DNA of 64,000 bases. Source: Pyrinomonadaceae bacterium (lineage in GTDB: Bacteria; Acidobacteriota; Blastocatellia; Pyrinomonadales; Pyrinomonadaceae). The translations under genes and the position numbers were made by a program. Under the pieces are notes generated by a model. The model did not search any database. It worked only from the letters and a program-made list of their open reading frames with translations, and was not told the origin of the DNA. Below are positions 34,268 to 43,372 of the stretch, one piece after another (within the stretch, counting starts at the first letter, position 1; each line of letters begins with the position of its first letter). Location of the stretch: contig JAVEDE010000123.1 of assembly GCA_030841105.1 (NCBI GenBank), forward strand, positions 30,681 to 94,680, given 5' to 3'.

Positions 34268-35266
34268 ATGAAAAAAACTTTACTGGGCTTTGCGTTGTCG
34301 CTGGCCGTCGTGACAGTCGCGGCAGCGACGGCGCGAGCGCAAGGCGAGGGAAGCGCGGCGGCGACGTTGAAACTGGAAGGGCAAGTGGTCTGCTCGCAAT
34401 GCTGGTTTGAATCGGACGACCGGACGAAGACGCCTTACGGCACGGCCGCCGATTTGAAGTGCGCCGTGGACTGCGCGGCGAAGGGCGTGGACGCCGCGCT
34501 CGCCGTGCGCGAAGGGGCGGGGAACAACTTCAAGCTCTACCTGCTTGAAGACGGCCGCTTCGACAAGGGCGCGAAAGATTGGTTGGCCTTCATGGGCAAG
34601 CGCGTGGAAGTGGCGGGCACGGTGGAACGTCGCGGCGCGGAGCGGAAAAGCTATCTGAAGGTGAACGCTTTGAACGTCGTCGCCGGGGGCAACGCCGCGG
34701 CGTCGTCCGTGTTGCAAGACGCGAAAGTGATCGGCACGCAAGTTGAACTCGTGCTCAGAGACCTCTACGGGACGGAGCAGCGTTTGAGCGCGCTCGGCGG
34801 GCGCGTGGTGGTGCTCAACTTTTGGGCGACCTACTGCGAGCCGTGCCGCAAGGAGATGCCAGACCTCGCGGCGATCCAGAACAACTACGCCGCGCTCGGC
34901 GTGCAGGTCATCGGCGCGTCGGCCGACGATCCGGCGGCGCGCTCGAAGATCATGGGGTTCATCAAGGAGACGAAACTCAACTTCCCCGTCTGGCTCGGCG
35001 CGACCGTGGGCGACATGGAGCGTTTCGGACTCGCGCCCGTGCTCCCCGGCACGGTCATCATCGGGCGCGACGGCCGCGTCGTCTGGCACAAGAGCGGCGT
35101 CATTAAAGAGGCCGAGGTGAAGAAGAAGATTGACGAACTGCTACTGCTGGCGACGCAGGAACAGGCGCGCGCGGCGGCGGGCGCGAAGCCGCGCGCCGGA
35201 GGGGAGCAGCAGGCCAAAGCGTCGGACGCGAAGGAAGAGGAGTACGCGTCGAGCGTCCCCTCTTGA
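34268..35266 (+). CDS. Exported protein: Cys-rich N-terminal domain fused to TlpA-type thioredoxin
   Basis: The 332-aa product has a signal peptide, an N-terminal domain (about 25-145) with CSQCWFESDD and CAVDCAAKGVDAAL, a beta-rich OB-like stretch, and then a thioredoxin-like domain (about 150-300) with WATYCEPCRKEM and a cis-Pro region LPGTVIIGRDG. The active site CEPC differs from classic CGPC. The C-terminal 45 residues are Ala/Lys/Glu-rich. A role in keeping copper-site cysteines reduced is inferred from the neighbours. ATG 34268 is taken because it starts MKKTLL, a proper signal peptide. Confidence 0.85.
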   Translation: MKKTLLGFALSLAVVTVAAATARAQGEGSAAATLKLEGQVVCSQCWFESDDRTKTPYGTAADLKCAVDCAAKGVDAALAVREGAGNNFKLYLLEDGRFDKGAKDWLAFMGKRVEVAGTVERRGAERKSYLKVNALNVVAGGNAAASSVLQDAKVIGTQVELVLRDLYGTEQRLSALGGRVVVLNFWATYCEPCRKEMPDLAAIQNNYAALGVQVIGASADDPAARSKIMGFIKETKLNFPVWLGATVGDMERFGLAPVLPGTVIIGRDGRVVWHKSGVIKEAEVKKKIDELLLLATQEQARAAAGAKPRAGGEQQAKASDAKEEEYASSVPS

Positions 35267-35293
35267 CCCTCTTGACCGGGAGAAGGCCGCGCC

Positions 35294-35821
35294 GTGAGCG
35301 GGGCAGGAAACGATAACAAGGAGCGTTGGGTTTATGGGATGCGCGTGCTCTCGAAGCAGATTCCGCGCGCGACCGTGCGCGCAACTATCACCTATAGATT
35401 TCACCCGCGCCTGACGGCCGGGATCGAGTACAACCCCGGCGCGGACGAGGTTGCGCCCATCGCCAATCTGCTCATCCTGACGGAGACGAAGCGTCGCCCC
35501 GCGTTGATGGTCGGCACGAGTTCGGATCGCATCGGCACGCCTTCGGGTCAGTCTTATTACATGACGCTGAGCAAGAACCTGCGGCGCGAGACGGGACTGC
35601 CGATTGCGCCCTACGTCGGCATGGCCTACGGCACGTTTCAACATCGGTTGTTGCCCGTCGGCGGCGTCAGCATCCAACTCGGCAGAAATTTCTCCGCGCT
35701 CGTCACGCACAACGGCATCAACCTCCACCCGCTCCTGAACTACACGTACAACCGACACGCCTTCTCCCTCATCATGGTGAAGAGCAAGTATCCGGGCGTG
35801 AGTTACAGCATCGCGTTTTAA
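35294..35821 (+). CDS. Conserved beta-strand-rich protein, function unknown
   Basis: The 175-aa product has no signal peptide in this frame and reads as successive amphipathic strands (ATVRATITYRFHPRLTAGIEY, then MAYGTFQHRLLPVGGVSIQLG), ending in an aromatic-rich YPGVSYSIAF like an outer-membrane barrel strand. GTG 35294 has GGGAGAAGG upstream; ATG 35339 is an alternative. It starts 28 bp after the previous gene. I do not recognise the family. Confidence 0.6.
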   Translation: MSGAGNDNKERWVYGMRVLSKQIPRATVRATITYRFHPRLTAGIEYNPGADEVAPIANLLILTETKRRPALMVGTSSDRIGTPSGQSYYMTLSKNLRRETGLPIAPYVGMAYGTFQHRLLPVGGVSIQLGRNFSALVTHNGINLHPLLNYTYNRHAFSLIMVKSKYPGVSYSIAF

Positions 35822-35826
35822 GTATG

Positions 35827-35934
35827 GGGGAAAGGGTAAGGGGTAAAGGTGAAAGGGTTAAAAAACTTCAAGCAGCGCAGTAGTTCGCTTGCTCTTATCT
35901 TTCGCCTTTACCCTTTACCCCTTACCCTTTCCCC
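35827..35934. repeat. 23-bp inverted repeat with GGGTAA units
   Basis: Arms 35827-35849 and 35912-35934 are perfectly complementary, made of GGGTAA/GGGGTAAAGG units, with a 62-nt loop. The left arm also continues with a diverged copy. It resembles simple intergenic repeats and could be a terminator. Confidence 0.75.
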
Positions 35935-36106
35935 TGTTTTACATACTTTGCGCTTCCCCCTTCACCGTCCGCTTGCTAAGATGTGCGCGTAATAACAAAG
36001 GCGCGACAGTCGAATGATCTCTCCCCGCTGGAAAGCGAGTAACGCTTGTTCTCCCCCTCCGGTGTCGCCGCCGCATCACCTTTTTTGGTTGCTAAGGAGA
36101 AGAAGC

Positions 36107-36847
36107 ATGAAATCATTTCGGAGACGATTTGCCTCTGCCCTGTTGTGCGCCGTGGCGTTCACGGCGTTGACGCCCGGTGGCGGCGCGACGGCGCAGATCA
36201 GTAAGAAAGAACGCGAGGCGCAGGAAGAGGCGCGCGAGCAGTCCACCAAGGCGGCGAAAGTTTTCCGCCAGATCATGTCCACGCCGGAGCGCGCGATCCC
36301 CAGAGATTTGATCGAGAAGGCCGAAGCCGTCGCCGTCTTCCCGGACGTGATCAAGGCCGGCTTTCTGCTCGTCGGCGGGCGCGGCGGGCGCGGCGTGATC
36401 AGCCGGCGCATCCCCGGCGGGTGGAGCGCGCCCGCGTTCTTCAACCTCGGCGGCGGCTCTATCGGCCCGCAACTCGGCGCGTCTTCAACCGACTTCGTGC
36501 TGCTCTTTATGAACGAAGACGCGGTGAAGGGACTCCTCGAAGACAAGTTCGAGATCGGGGGCGAGGGCAGCGTCGCGGCAGGCCCCGTCGGGCGCGCGGC
36601 CAGTGCCTCGACCGACATCCAACTGCGCGCCGCCATCCTCTCCTACTCGCGCAGCAAAGGACTCTTTGCCGGACTCGAACTCAAGGGCGTCGTCATCAAC
36701 CCGGACAACAAAGACAACGTGGCCGTCTACGGCATGAAGGCCGATCAACTTCTGACGGGCACAGGCTTGCAGCGCGACGGCAAACCCTACATCCCGCCCA
36801 GCGTGCGCAGTTTCCCGTTGCAACTGTCGCGCTATTCGCGTAAGTAA
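36107..36847 (+). CDS. SYLF/Ysc84-type lipid-binding protein, copy 1
   Basis: The 246-aa exported protein (signal peptide about 1-29) has the SYLF domain: KAEAVAVFPDVIKAGFLLVGGRGGRGV, GGWSAPAFF, DFVLLFMN, and SKGLFAGLELKG. The family binds phosphoinositides in eukaryotes; its bacterial role is unclear. AAGGAGA before ATG 36107 fixes the start. The next gene is a tandem paralogue 22 bp downstream, so they form an operon. Confidence 0.9.
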   Translation: MKSFRRRFASALLCAVAFTALTPGGGATAQISKKEREAQEEAREQSTKAAKVFRQIMSTPERAIPRDLIEKAEAVAVFPDVIKAGFLLVGGRGGRGVISRRIPGGWSAPAFFNLGGGSIGPQLGASSTDFVLLFMNEDAVKGLLEDKFEIGGEGSVAAGPVGRAASASTDIQLRAAILSYSRSKGLFAGLELKGVVINPDNKDNVAVYGMKADQLLTGTGLQRDGKPYIPPSVRSFPLQLSRYSRK

Positions 36848-36869
36848 GTGCGAGAAAGGTTCTGAAAGC

Positions 36870-37670
36870 ATGAAGCATTTATCGTTGAGGAACGCGTCGC
36901 GGTCGCCCTCGCTTTGGCCGTGGTACGCGCTCGGCTTGTTGTTAGTCGGCGCAAGTTTCTACGCGCCCGCCGCCGTCGTGTCGGTGCGGGCGCAGGAGCA
37001 GCAGGAGCAGCAGCAGCGGCAGCGGCGCGTGAGCGCGCCGCCGACGAAGAAGGAAGAGGAGGCCGAGCGCAAAGCCGCGAACGCGGCGAAGGTGTTCGAG
37101 CAGGCAATGGGCGCGCGCGACAACGCCATCCCGAAAGAGTTGATTGACAAGGCGGAGGCCGTGGCGGTCTTCCCCGGCGTGCTCAAGGCGGGCTTCGTCG
37201 TGGGTGGGCGCGGCGGGAGCGGCCTGATTAGTCGCCGCATGCGTGGCGGGTGGAGCGCGCCCGCGTTCTTCACGATGCGCGGCGGGAGTTTCGGCGCGCA
37301 GATCGGCGCGGCGAAGACAGACTTCGTGCTGCTCTTTATGAACGAGTCGGCCGTGCAGGGTCTGCTCGAAGACAAGTTCGAGATGGGCGGCGAGGCGAGC
37401 GCGGCCGCTGGCCCCGTGGGGCGCACGGCGTCTGCTACTACAAACCTCACGCTCGACGCTGGCATACTTTCCTACTCGCGCAGCAAAGGACTCTTCGCCG
37501 GTCTCGAACTGAAAGGGGCGGTCGTCAACCCCGACAACAAATTGAACGAGGCCGTCTACGGCATGAAGGCCGATAAACTGTTGAGCGACGCGACGCAACT
37601 CAAGGCGGAACAAGCGCCCGCGGGCGTCCGCGTCTTCCCCGTCACGCTCGCGCGCTACTCGCGCCGCTAG
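36870..37670 (+). CDS. SYLF/Ysc84-type lipid-binding protein, copy 2
   Basis: The 266-aa product is a close paralogue of the preceding protein across the whole SYLF domain (AVAVFPGVLKAGFVVGGRGGSG, FFTMRGGSFGAQIG, DFVLLFMNESAV, SKGLFAGLELKGAVV). It has a longer signal region and a Gln/Arg-rich insertion (about 42-60). The two coding regions are similar enough to indicate tandem duplication followed by N-terminal divergence. The role in the periplasm is unknown. Confidence 0.9.
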   Translation: MKHLSLRNASRSPSLWPWYALGLLLVGASFYAPAAVVSVRAQEQQEQQQRQRRVSAPPTKKEEEAERKAANAAKVFEQAMGARDNAIPKELIDKAEAVAVFPGVLKAGFVVGGRGGSGLISRRMRGGWSAPAFFTMRGGSFGAQIGAAKTDFVLLFMNESAVQGLLEDKFEMGGEASAAAGPVGRTASATTNLTLDAGILSYSRSKGLFAGLELKGAVVNPDNKLNEAVYGMKADKLLSDATQLKAEQAPAGVRVFPVTLARYSRR

Positions 37671-37762
37671 TGTCGGGGTAGTGTCGGGCTGTCAGGAAAT
37701 GGTGCGAGAGATTTGAGCCACGGCTAGGACACAGAGAACACAGAGAGGAGAGGGTTTTCAAC

Positions 37763-39223
37763 ATGGCTACAACAGCGGCAATGAACGGCGCTTTCGCGGC
37801 GGGACACGAGGACAAACACCCGAAGGGTCTCTACGTGCTCTTCGCCACAGAGATGTGGGAGCGTTTCAGTTTCTACTCGATGCTCGCGATGTTTACGCTG
37901 TACCTGCGCGACCCGGCGGAAGGTTTCGGCTGGTCGGCGGCCGAGGCGACGAGTCTCTACGCGAACTACTTGATGTTCGTCTATCTCTCGCCGCTCGTCG
38001 GCGGCTTCATCGCCGACCGCTTCACGGGCTATCGGCGGGCGGTGATGATCGGCGGTCTCTTCTTCATCGCCGGACACCTGCTGCTCTCCTTCTCTTCACT
38101 CGCCGCCGTCTACGCCGCGCTCACCTGTCTCGTCATCGGCAACGGCTTCTTCAAACCGAACGTCTCGACGATGGTCGGCAACCTCTACCCGGAAGGCAGC
38201 CACCTCAAGGATCGCGCCTACAACATTTTTTACATGGGCATCAACGTCGGCGCGTTCATCGCCCCACTGATCGCCGGTTGGGTGCGCGCGAAATTTGGCT
38301 TCCACCCGGCGTTCGCAGTGGCGGCGGGCGGCATGGTCATCTCGGTCTGGATTCTCTTCCAGTTCAAAAAGCACATCCCCGAATTGGGGCGCAACTTGAA
38401 GGCCGCCGCGACCGCCACGCCCACGGCCGCGACCCGCTCCGCTAACACCGCCGCCGACACGGCGGCCACCACCACCGACGCGCCGCCGCACGGCGTCAGC
38501 CAACAAGACGCCGCGAACGCCAGCCGACAGGGCGTGATGGATGCCGTCCCCGAAAGCCGTCGCATCATCGCGCTCATCGTCATCTTCGCGGTCGTCATCG
38601 TCTTCTGGATGGTCTTCCACCAGAACGCTTCGACGCTGACTTACTTCGCCGACGCCAACACCAACTGGACGACGATCTTCTCGCCGGAGACGGCGAAAGA
38701 ATCGGGCGGCATCATCTCGAACTCGATCAACCCGTTCTGGGTCATCACGCTGACGTTCCCGCTCGTCTGGTTCTGGGGCTTCCTCGACAGGCGCGGCCTC
38801 GAACCTTCAACGCCGACCAAGATGGCCTTCGGCATGACCTTGACCGCGCTCTCCTTCTTCATTCTCTACTTCGCAGCCAAGACGGGCGAGGCGACCGCGC
38901 TCGGCGGCGACCCGTACGCGTTCCGCGTGTCGCCGATGTGGCTCGTCCTCTCTTACTTCGTCGTCACGCTCGGCGAGTTGATGTTGTCGCCGATGGGTCT
39001 GTCGCTGGTCTCGAAGGTCGCCCCCGTGCGGTTGCGCGGGTTGATGATGGGCGGGTGGTTCGTGGCGACTGCGATGGGCAACAAGCTGACGCAGATCGGC
39101 ATCTTCTGGGATCGCTGGCTGCACTCCACTTTCTTCGGCGTGCTCGGCCTGATGGCGCTCGTCATGGCCGTCGTGCTGTTCCTGTTACTCAAACCGCTCA
39201 AGCGAGCGATGCCCGGCGTGTAG
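37763..39223 (+). CDS. POT/PTR-family proton-coupled oligopeptide transporter
   Basis: Inner-membrane MFS transporter for di- and tripeptides driven by protons. The 486-aa product has about 14 hydrophobic helices and the POT motif EMWERFSFYSM (a Phe replaces one Tyr of the usual ERFxYY), GGFIADRFTGYR, and NVGAFIAPLIAGW. A Thr/Ala-rich insertion (about 215-245) falls in the central loop. It begins after a spacer of about 90 bp and is followed by the lexA promoter region. Substrate is inferred from family. Confidence 0.92.
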   Translation: MATTAAMNGAFAAGHEDKHPKGLYVLFATEMWERFSFYSMLAMFTLYLRDPAEGFGWSAAEATSLYANYLMFVYLSPLVGGFIADRFTGYRRAVMIGGLFFIAGHLLLSFSSLAAVYAALTCLVIGNGFFKPNVSTMVGNLYPEGSHLKDRAYNIFYMGINVGAFIAPLIAGWVRAKFGFHPAFAVAAGGMVISVWILFQFKKHIPELGRNLKAAATATPTAATRSANTAADTAATTTDAPPHGVSQQDAANASRQGVMDAVPESRRIIALIVIFAVVIVFWMVFHQNASTLTYFADANTNWTTIFSPETAKESGGIISNSINPFWVITLTFPLVWFWGFLDRRGLEPSTPTKMAFGMTLTALSFFILYFAAKTGEATALGGDPYAFRVSPMWLVLSYFVVTLGELMLSPMGLSLVSKVAPVRLRGLMMGGWFVATAMGNKLTQIGIFWDRWLHSTFFGVLGLMALVMAVVLFLLLKPLKRAMPGV

Positions 39224-39248
39224 CACGGCGGGCGAAGTTGACAATAGC

Positions 39249-39278
39249 TTGACGCTGCGGCGAGGGCGACTTTAGAAT
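39249..39278 (+). promoter_or_regulatory. Sigma70-type promoter of lexA
   Basis: TTGACG (39249-39254), an 18-bp spacer and TAGAAT (39273-39278), about 80 bp before lexA. No LexA-type operator could be identified confidently because the Acidobacteriota box is not known to me. Confidence 0.55.
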
Positions 39279-39358
39279 CCGGTGCGCGCCCTCGCCGCTA
39301 GGCGGCGTAGACGGGAGACGCGGGAATCCCACCCGCTCGCGTTTGAAAGGACAGACTC

Positions 39359-39985
39359 ATGCAACCCCGCACCCAACGCCAGAAAGAAATTTTCGACTAC
39401 ATCCAACGCTTCATCGAGCGGCACGGCTACGAACCTTCCTACGCGCAGATCGCGCGCCACTTCGGCATCTCCTCGAAGGCCACTATCGCCAAGCACATCG
39501 AGGCATTGGAGAAGCGCGGCCTGCTCGCGCGCAGCCACGCCAACGGCTCGTTCGGCCTGAACGTCCACGTCGAAGAGGCGGCGGGCGACGCCGTGTGCGA
39601 GGTGCGTCTGCTCGGCCGCGTCGCGGCGGGCGCGCCTTTGGAGACGGTGGACGATAACGGCGAGACCATCGGCGTGCCGCGCTTCCTCTTGGGGCGCGTG
39701 CGCCCGGAGCGTGTCTATGCCCTGCGCGTCTCCGGCGACTCGATGATTGACGAGCACATCTGCGACGGCGACATCGCCCTCATCGAAAACCGCGTGGACG
39801 CGCGCGACGGCGAGATCGTCGTCGCCCTCATCGAAGGCTCGCGCGCCACGCTCAAACGCCTCCACCGCTTCGGGCGCGAAGTCGAACTCCGCCCCGCCAA
39901 CTCGCAACTCGAACCGATCCGCCTGCCCGCCTCGCAGGTGCAGGTGCAGGGCATCTTCCGCGGCCTGCTCCGCCCGGCCGCCTAA
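39359..39985 (+). CDS. lexA: LexA repressor, SOS regulator
   Basis: Repressor of DNA-damage genes that cleaves itself when RecA filaments form. The 208-aa product has a winged helix (residues 1-65), a cleavage site Ala90-Gly91 (VAAGAPLE), the Ser128 in SGDSMI, and the Lys166 in ATLKRLH. All catalytic residues of the Ser-Lys dyad are present. AAAGGA precedes ATG 39359. It is monocistronic. Confidence 0.95.
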   Translation: MQPRTQRQKEIFDYIQRFIERHGYEPSYAQIARHFGISSKATIAKHIEALEKRGLLARSHANGSFGLNVHVEEAAGDAVCEVRLLGRVAAGAPLETVDDNGETIGVPRFLLGRVRPERVYALRVSGDSMIDEHICDGDIALIENRVDARDGEIVVALIEGSRATLKRLHRFGREVELRPANSQLEPIRLPASQVQVQGIFRGLLRPAA

Positions 39986-40099
39986 CGCTTACCGCCCGTC
40001 GTGCGCGCTCCGGCGGGCACAGCCGCGCCACGACGCCCGCGCCCGTCCCAATTGCGAACCGCGCCCCAACACCCTCGCGCGTCAGTGAGGTAACTCCTC

Positions 40100-40939
40100 A
40101 TGCTCCACAGAACTTTACTCTGCGCACTCCTGCTACTGCTCGCGTCGGCCGCGCTGATGGCCGGTTGCGACTCCGCCCCCCAGCGTCAATCCCCACCCCA
40201 GTACTCCGGCGCACCGCCGCAGAACACAAACGCGACTGCCGCCAGCGCGAACACCGCCGCCGCGCCCACCGCCACCCCGTCGCCCCGCGATACAACCGCC
40301 GCCTCGCCCACGATGTCCGCTCCATCCACCCAGTCTGCGACGCCGACCTCCACGCCGGGCGGCGACAGCGTTGACGCCTACCTCAATTCATTGCCGCGCG
40401 GCGAGGTTGCTTTCAACACGCCGGAGAAGATGAGGCTCGAACAGAGCGTCAACGTCGAAGTCAAACTCGGTAAGGCAAACTTGGCCGGGCAGCTTGAGAA
40501 GTTGATCAAGGAGGAAGGGAAGGTCGAGAGCCACCCGATCAAGGTCGGGAACGTGATGGAGGCGCAACTGGCGGGCGCGGGTTTCGAGATCATCCCGATC
40601 ACCCCGGCGGAACAGCCGCTCAGCGACAGCATGCCGACCGAGTGGGAGTGGCAGGTGAAGGCCAAGCAAGAGGGGACGCAGCGGTTGCACCTGACGCTCA
40701 CGGTCGTCGTCCTTGTCGAAGGCAAAGAGCGGCGGCGCAAGATTGACACCTTCAAAAAAGACATCCTCGTCGAAGTCACTTCGGGCAGCCGCATCGCCGG
40801 ATTTGTCTATGACAACGTGGGCTGGATCGTGACCGGACTGCTGTTCCCGCTCTTCGGCGGACTTGGTTGGCGCATGCGTCAGTTGCTCAGACGGCGACGC
40901 GGAGACGGTCAACCGCCCGCCGCCCCGCCCGCGACGTAG
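40100..40939 (+). CDS. Predicted lipoprotein with C-terminal membrane helix, function unknown
   Basis: The 279-aa product has a lipobox-like LMAGC (about residue 23), a Thr/Pro/Ala-rich linker, a conserved soluble domain (about 95-245; RGEVAFNTPEKMRLEQS, GNVMEAQLAGAGF, TEWEWQVKAK) and a membrane helix near the end (about 243-262) followed by a basic tail. An N-terminal lipid and a C-terminal helix together are unusual. The domain resembles conserved beta-rich extracellular domains that I cannot name. A strong terminator follows. Confidence 0.65.
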   Translation: MLHRTLLCALLLLLASAALMAGCDSAPQRQSPPQYSGAPPQNTNATAASANTAAAPTATPSPRDTTAASPTMSAPSTQSATPTSTPGGDSVDAYLNSLPRGEVAFNTPEKMRLEQSVNVEVKLGKANLAGQLEKLIKEEGKVESHPIKVGNVMEAQLAGAGFEIIPITPAEQPLSDSMPTEWEWQVKAKQEGTQRLHLTLTVVVLVEGKERRRKIDTFKKDILVEVTSGSRIAGFVYDNVGWIVTGLLFPLFGGLGWRMRQLLRRRRGDGQPPAAPPAT

Positions 40940-41002
40940 ATTACCCCGGTCGTCTTCAAACACCTCCGGCAAGTCTTTGAAGACAAGTTAAGAGGCGCAA
41001 AA

Positions 41003-41046
41003 AGAGTTGGCCGGGAGCGTGTAAACTCCCGGCCAACTCTTTTTTT
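41003..41046. terminator. Bidirectional intrinsic terminator
   Basis: AGAGTTGGCCGGGAG (41003-41017) pairs perfectly with CTCCCGGCCAACTCT (41026-41040), followed by a T-run (41038-41046). On the other strand, the A-run before 41003 gives T residues. It serves the convergent genes on both sides. Confidence 0.92.
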
Positions 41047-41078
41047 CGCACTCCGTCTTTCTAACTTCTACATATCTT

Positions 41079-42179
41079 TCACGCGCTGACCGCCGCGCCG
41101 GTGGTCGGCGTGGCGGCGTCGGGTTTCTGCCCGGCGAGATGCGCGTGATAGAGGTCTGCGATGCGCTGCTCGTCTTTGGCGATGTCAACGCTGATGTCGT
41201 CGAAGATTTGTGCGGTCGCCGGATCGGTGAAACTGTTGGTGAGGTTGAACGAGTCAACGACGCCGGTTTGCAGATCACCGATGGCGCGACGCATGAGCGC
41301 CACGTCGTCGCTCGATTGCAGCCAACTCTTGAGCGTCGCCCACGCGCCGCTGCCCGCCGCCTGCATAGACTCTTTCTCGCCGAGCGCGGCCAGACGCGCT
41401 TCGAGCACACTGATGTGCCGTTGCTTGTTCGCGTGAATCTCCTTGAACGCGGCGCGCAGGTCGGGCGCGGTCGCCTTGTCGGTGTAGTGCTCGAAGGCCG
41501 TCAGCGCGTAACGCTCGCCGCGAATCGCCGTGTTGAGTCCGTCGGCGATCTCTGCCTTCGTCGAGCCGCCCCAGCCTTCGGCCAGCTTCCACCAGTCGGC
41601 CGACGCGTCCGTCTCGGCGGGCAGGCCGACGTTTTTGATGTTCTTCTCAATTCCGAGGTGACGCAGGATGGCAGCGGTGAAGATTGGCAGGTCGCCCGGC
41701 CGCCGCGACGTGACGAGGTTGCCGTCGCTGACGACGGCAGTGTCCTCGTAAGACGCCCCGGCGTTCTGCATGTCCTTGCGGATGGCGCGGAAGCCTGTGG
41801 CGCGTTTGCCTTGCAGGAGATCGCCCTCGATCAGCACTTGCGGCCCGTGGCAGACGGCGGCGACGAGTTTGCCGCGCTCCACCGCGTCCTGCACGAAGCG
41901 CACGGTCTTCATGTTGGTGCGCATGCGGTCGGGAGCCATGCCGCCGGGGATGATCACGGCGTCGAACTCTTCGGCGAGCGCGTCGGTGGTCGTCCGGTCG
42001 GCGGCCATCAAGAGCTTCATTTGCTTGCCCTGATATTTTTCGTTCACGCGCGAGCCGAGCACGGTCACTTCCGCCCCCGCTTCCTGTAACGCATTGTAAG
42101 GAACTAGAAATTCGCTGTCCTCGACGTGGTTCTCGATCAAAATAGCGACCTTCTTCGTCGCGCTTTCCGAATTAGTCAT
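41079..42179 (-). CDS. DJ-1/PfpI-type protein fused to a ferritin-like DUF domain
   Basis: The 366-aa product has an N-terminal DJ-1/PfpI glutamine-amidotransferase-like domain (about 1-180; FDAVIIPGGMAPD, AAVCHGPQVLIE with nucleophile Cys in VCHGPQ, and a Glu near the N-terminus). After a short linker, the C-terminal half (about 200-350) is helical: RGERYALTAFEHYTDKA, HANKQRHISVLEARLAAL and DEQRIADLYHAH, with spaced Glu/His of ferritin-like four-helix bundles. Glyoxalase/deglycase or chaperone functions are known for the first family. An AAGGAG precedes ATG 42179. The fusion suggests oxidative or carbonyl stress. Confidence 0.85.
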   Translation of the reverse strand: MTNSESATKKVAILIENHVEDSEFLVPYNALQEAGAEVTVLGSRVNEKYQGKQMKLLMAADRTTTDALAEEFDAVIIPGGMAPDRMRTNMKTVRFVQDAVERGKLVAAVCHGPQVLIEGDLLQGKRATGFRAIRKDMQNAGASYEDTAVVSDGNLVTSRRPGDLPIFTAAILRHLGIEKNIKNVGLPAETDASADWWKLAEGWGGSTKAEIADGLNTAIRGERYALTAFEHYTDKATAPDLRAAFKEIHANKQRHISVLEARLAALGEKESMQAAGSGAWATLKSWLQSSDDVALMRRAIGDLQTGVVDSFNLTNSFTDPATAQIFDDISVDIAKDEQRIADLYHAHLAGQKPDAATPTTGAAVSA

Positions 42180-42612
42180 GGGTTCGACTCCTTAAATATT
42201 TTTAACTCTCGATAAAGGACGCCGCGCCGGGGCGTTGCGTCCGCGTGTGTGATGGTTCGTTGTCCGTCGGTACAAACGGGCAAGGGCTGTGCCAGCCGGT
42301 GCGCGGGTCGAATGTGGGAAAAAGCCGCCACGCGCCGGTTTCGCGCGCACAAACCCGTACAGGCCGCCGCCGTGAATGTTCGCTTACGCTACTTGCGACG
42401 CGCCGGTCGCAGTTTTAGTGTGAAATGCGTCGAGCGTTGTTGGCGCGTCAATCACTTTCTGATTGACGGCCGCGCCACACATCATGTAAATCTCAAGGCA
42501 ACGAATAACGCGCAACATGAAATGGGAAACGCGGGGACGCAAGGTTGTTTATTTCGCCTTGAACCGAGCGAGGTAGTTCAATTCAACTCGACACACACGG
42601 GAGGAGAGAATC
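42180..42612. other. Intergenic region between divergent genes
   Basis: 433 bp. A + strand reading frame exists but has a composition unlike a protein and no ribosome-binding site. No hairpin or firm promoter was seen, apart from the AAGGAG of the minus-strand gene at about 42189. Confidence 0.5.
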
Positions 42613-43230
42613 ATGCCAAGCAGACGTAAACAATCTAGCCAGACGAGCGCGGCGGGCGACATGGCGAACATGGCGACCGACGCGGCGACGGGCGCGGTCA
42701 ATCAAGCGACGGAGGTGGCGGGCGAAGTGGCCGAACGCGGGTCGAACCTCGGCGGTTCGTTACTCGAAACTTTGGCCGACACGGTGAGCAGCGTCAGCCC
42801 GACGCTCGGCGACATCATGCGGCCGGGCGGCGGCAGAAAGTCCGGCGGCGCGGCGGCGGGCGGTCGTTCGTCCACGGGGCGCAGCGGGACGAAGTCCACT
42901 TCGAGCGCGGTGAGAAGCATCGCGCGGCAGGCGGGCAAGGCGACGGAGCGCGCGGGCAAAGCGGCGGAGCGCGAAGGACGCGCCGCATCGCGCTCGTCGA
43001 AGTCTGTCAGCAAAGGGATCAACCGCACGGCCAAGTCGGCGACCGGCGCGAGCGGCGGCGGCAGCAAAGGCGGGGCGGGCAAAGCTGCGTCGAGCAGCAA
43101 GGGCGGCTCGAAGAAGTCGGGCGGCTCAAAAGGCGGCGGCGCACAGAAGGCGGGAGCTTCCAAGTCCGGCGGCGGTGGCTCGAAGAAGTCGGGCGGCAAA
43201 GCACGCGGCGGAAGTTCCGGCAGGAAGTAA
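42613..43230 (+). CDS. Low-complexity Lys/Gly/Ser-rich protein, histone H1-like tail
   Basis: The 205-aa product has a short Ala/Thr-rich helical N-terminus (about 1-60) and a long tail of Gly, Ser, Lys and Arg (SGGSKGGGAQKAGASKSG and the like). The basic tail suggests nucleic-acid binding like bacterial H1-type proteins, but no defined domain is visible. GGGAGGAGAGAATC precedes ATG 42613, so translation is likely. A tRNA and two similarly low-complexity genes follow. Confidence 0.65.
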   Translation: MPSRRKQSSQTSAAGDMANMATDAATGAVNQATEVAGEVAERGSNLGGSLLETLADTVSSVSPTLGDIMRPGGGRKSGGAAAGGRSSTGRSGTKSTSSAVRSIARQAGKATERAGKAAEREGRAASRSSKSVSKGINRTAKSATGASGGGSKGGAGKAASSSKGGSKKSGGSKGGGAQKAGASKSGGGGSKKSGGKARGGSSGRK

Positions 43231-43372
43231 TGGAGCAACGCGTGTGCTCGAAATGCTTGGGACTTGAGCGGGGCGCAGCCGTGATCAGAAGTTGCGCTCC
43301 GCTCGATGTCGCTAAGCTGTTCGGAGAACCGGACGACGATAGTTAAGCTGTTAAAGGAAGGTGGAAAATTGA

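Noticed and set aside
42249..42629. Small + strand frame before the Lys/Gly-rich gene
   Set aside because: Composition and start context are poor and it overlaps the ribosome-binding site of the real gene.
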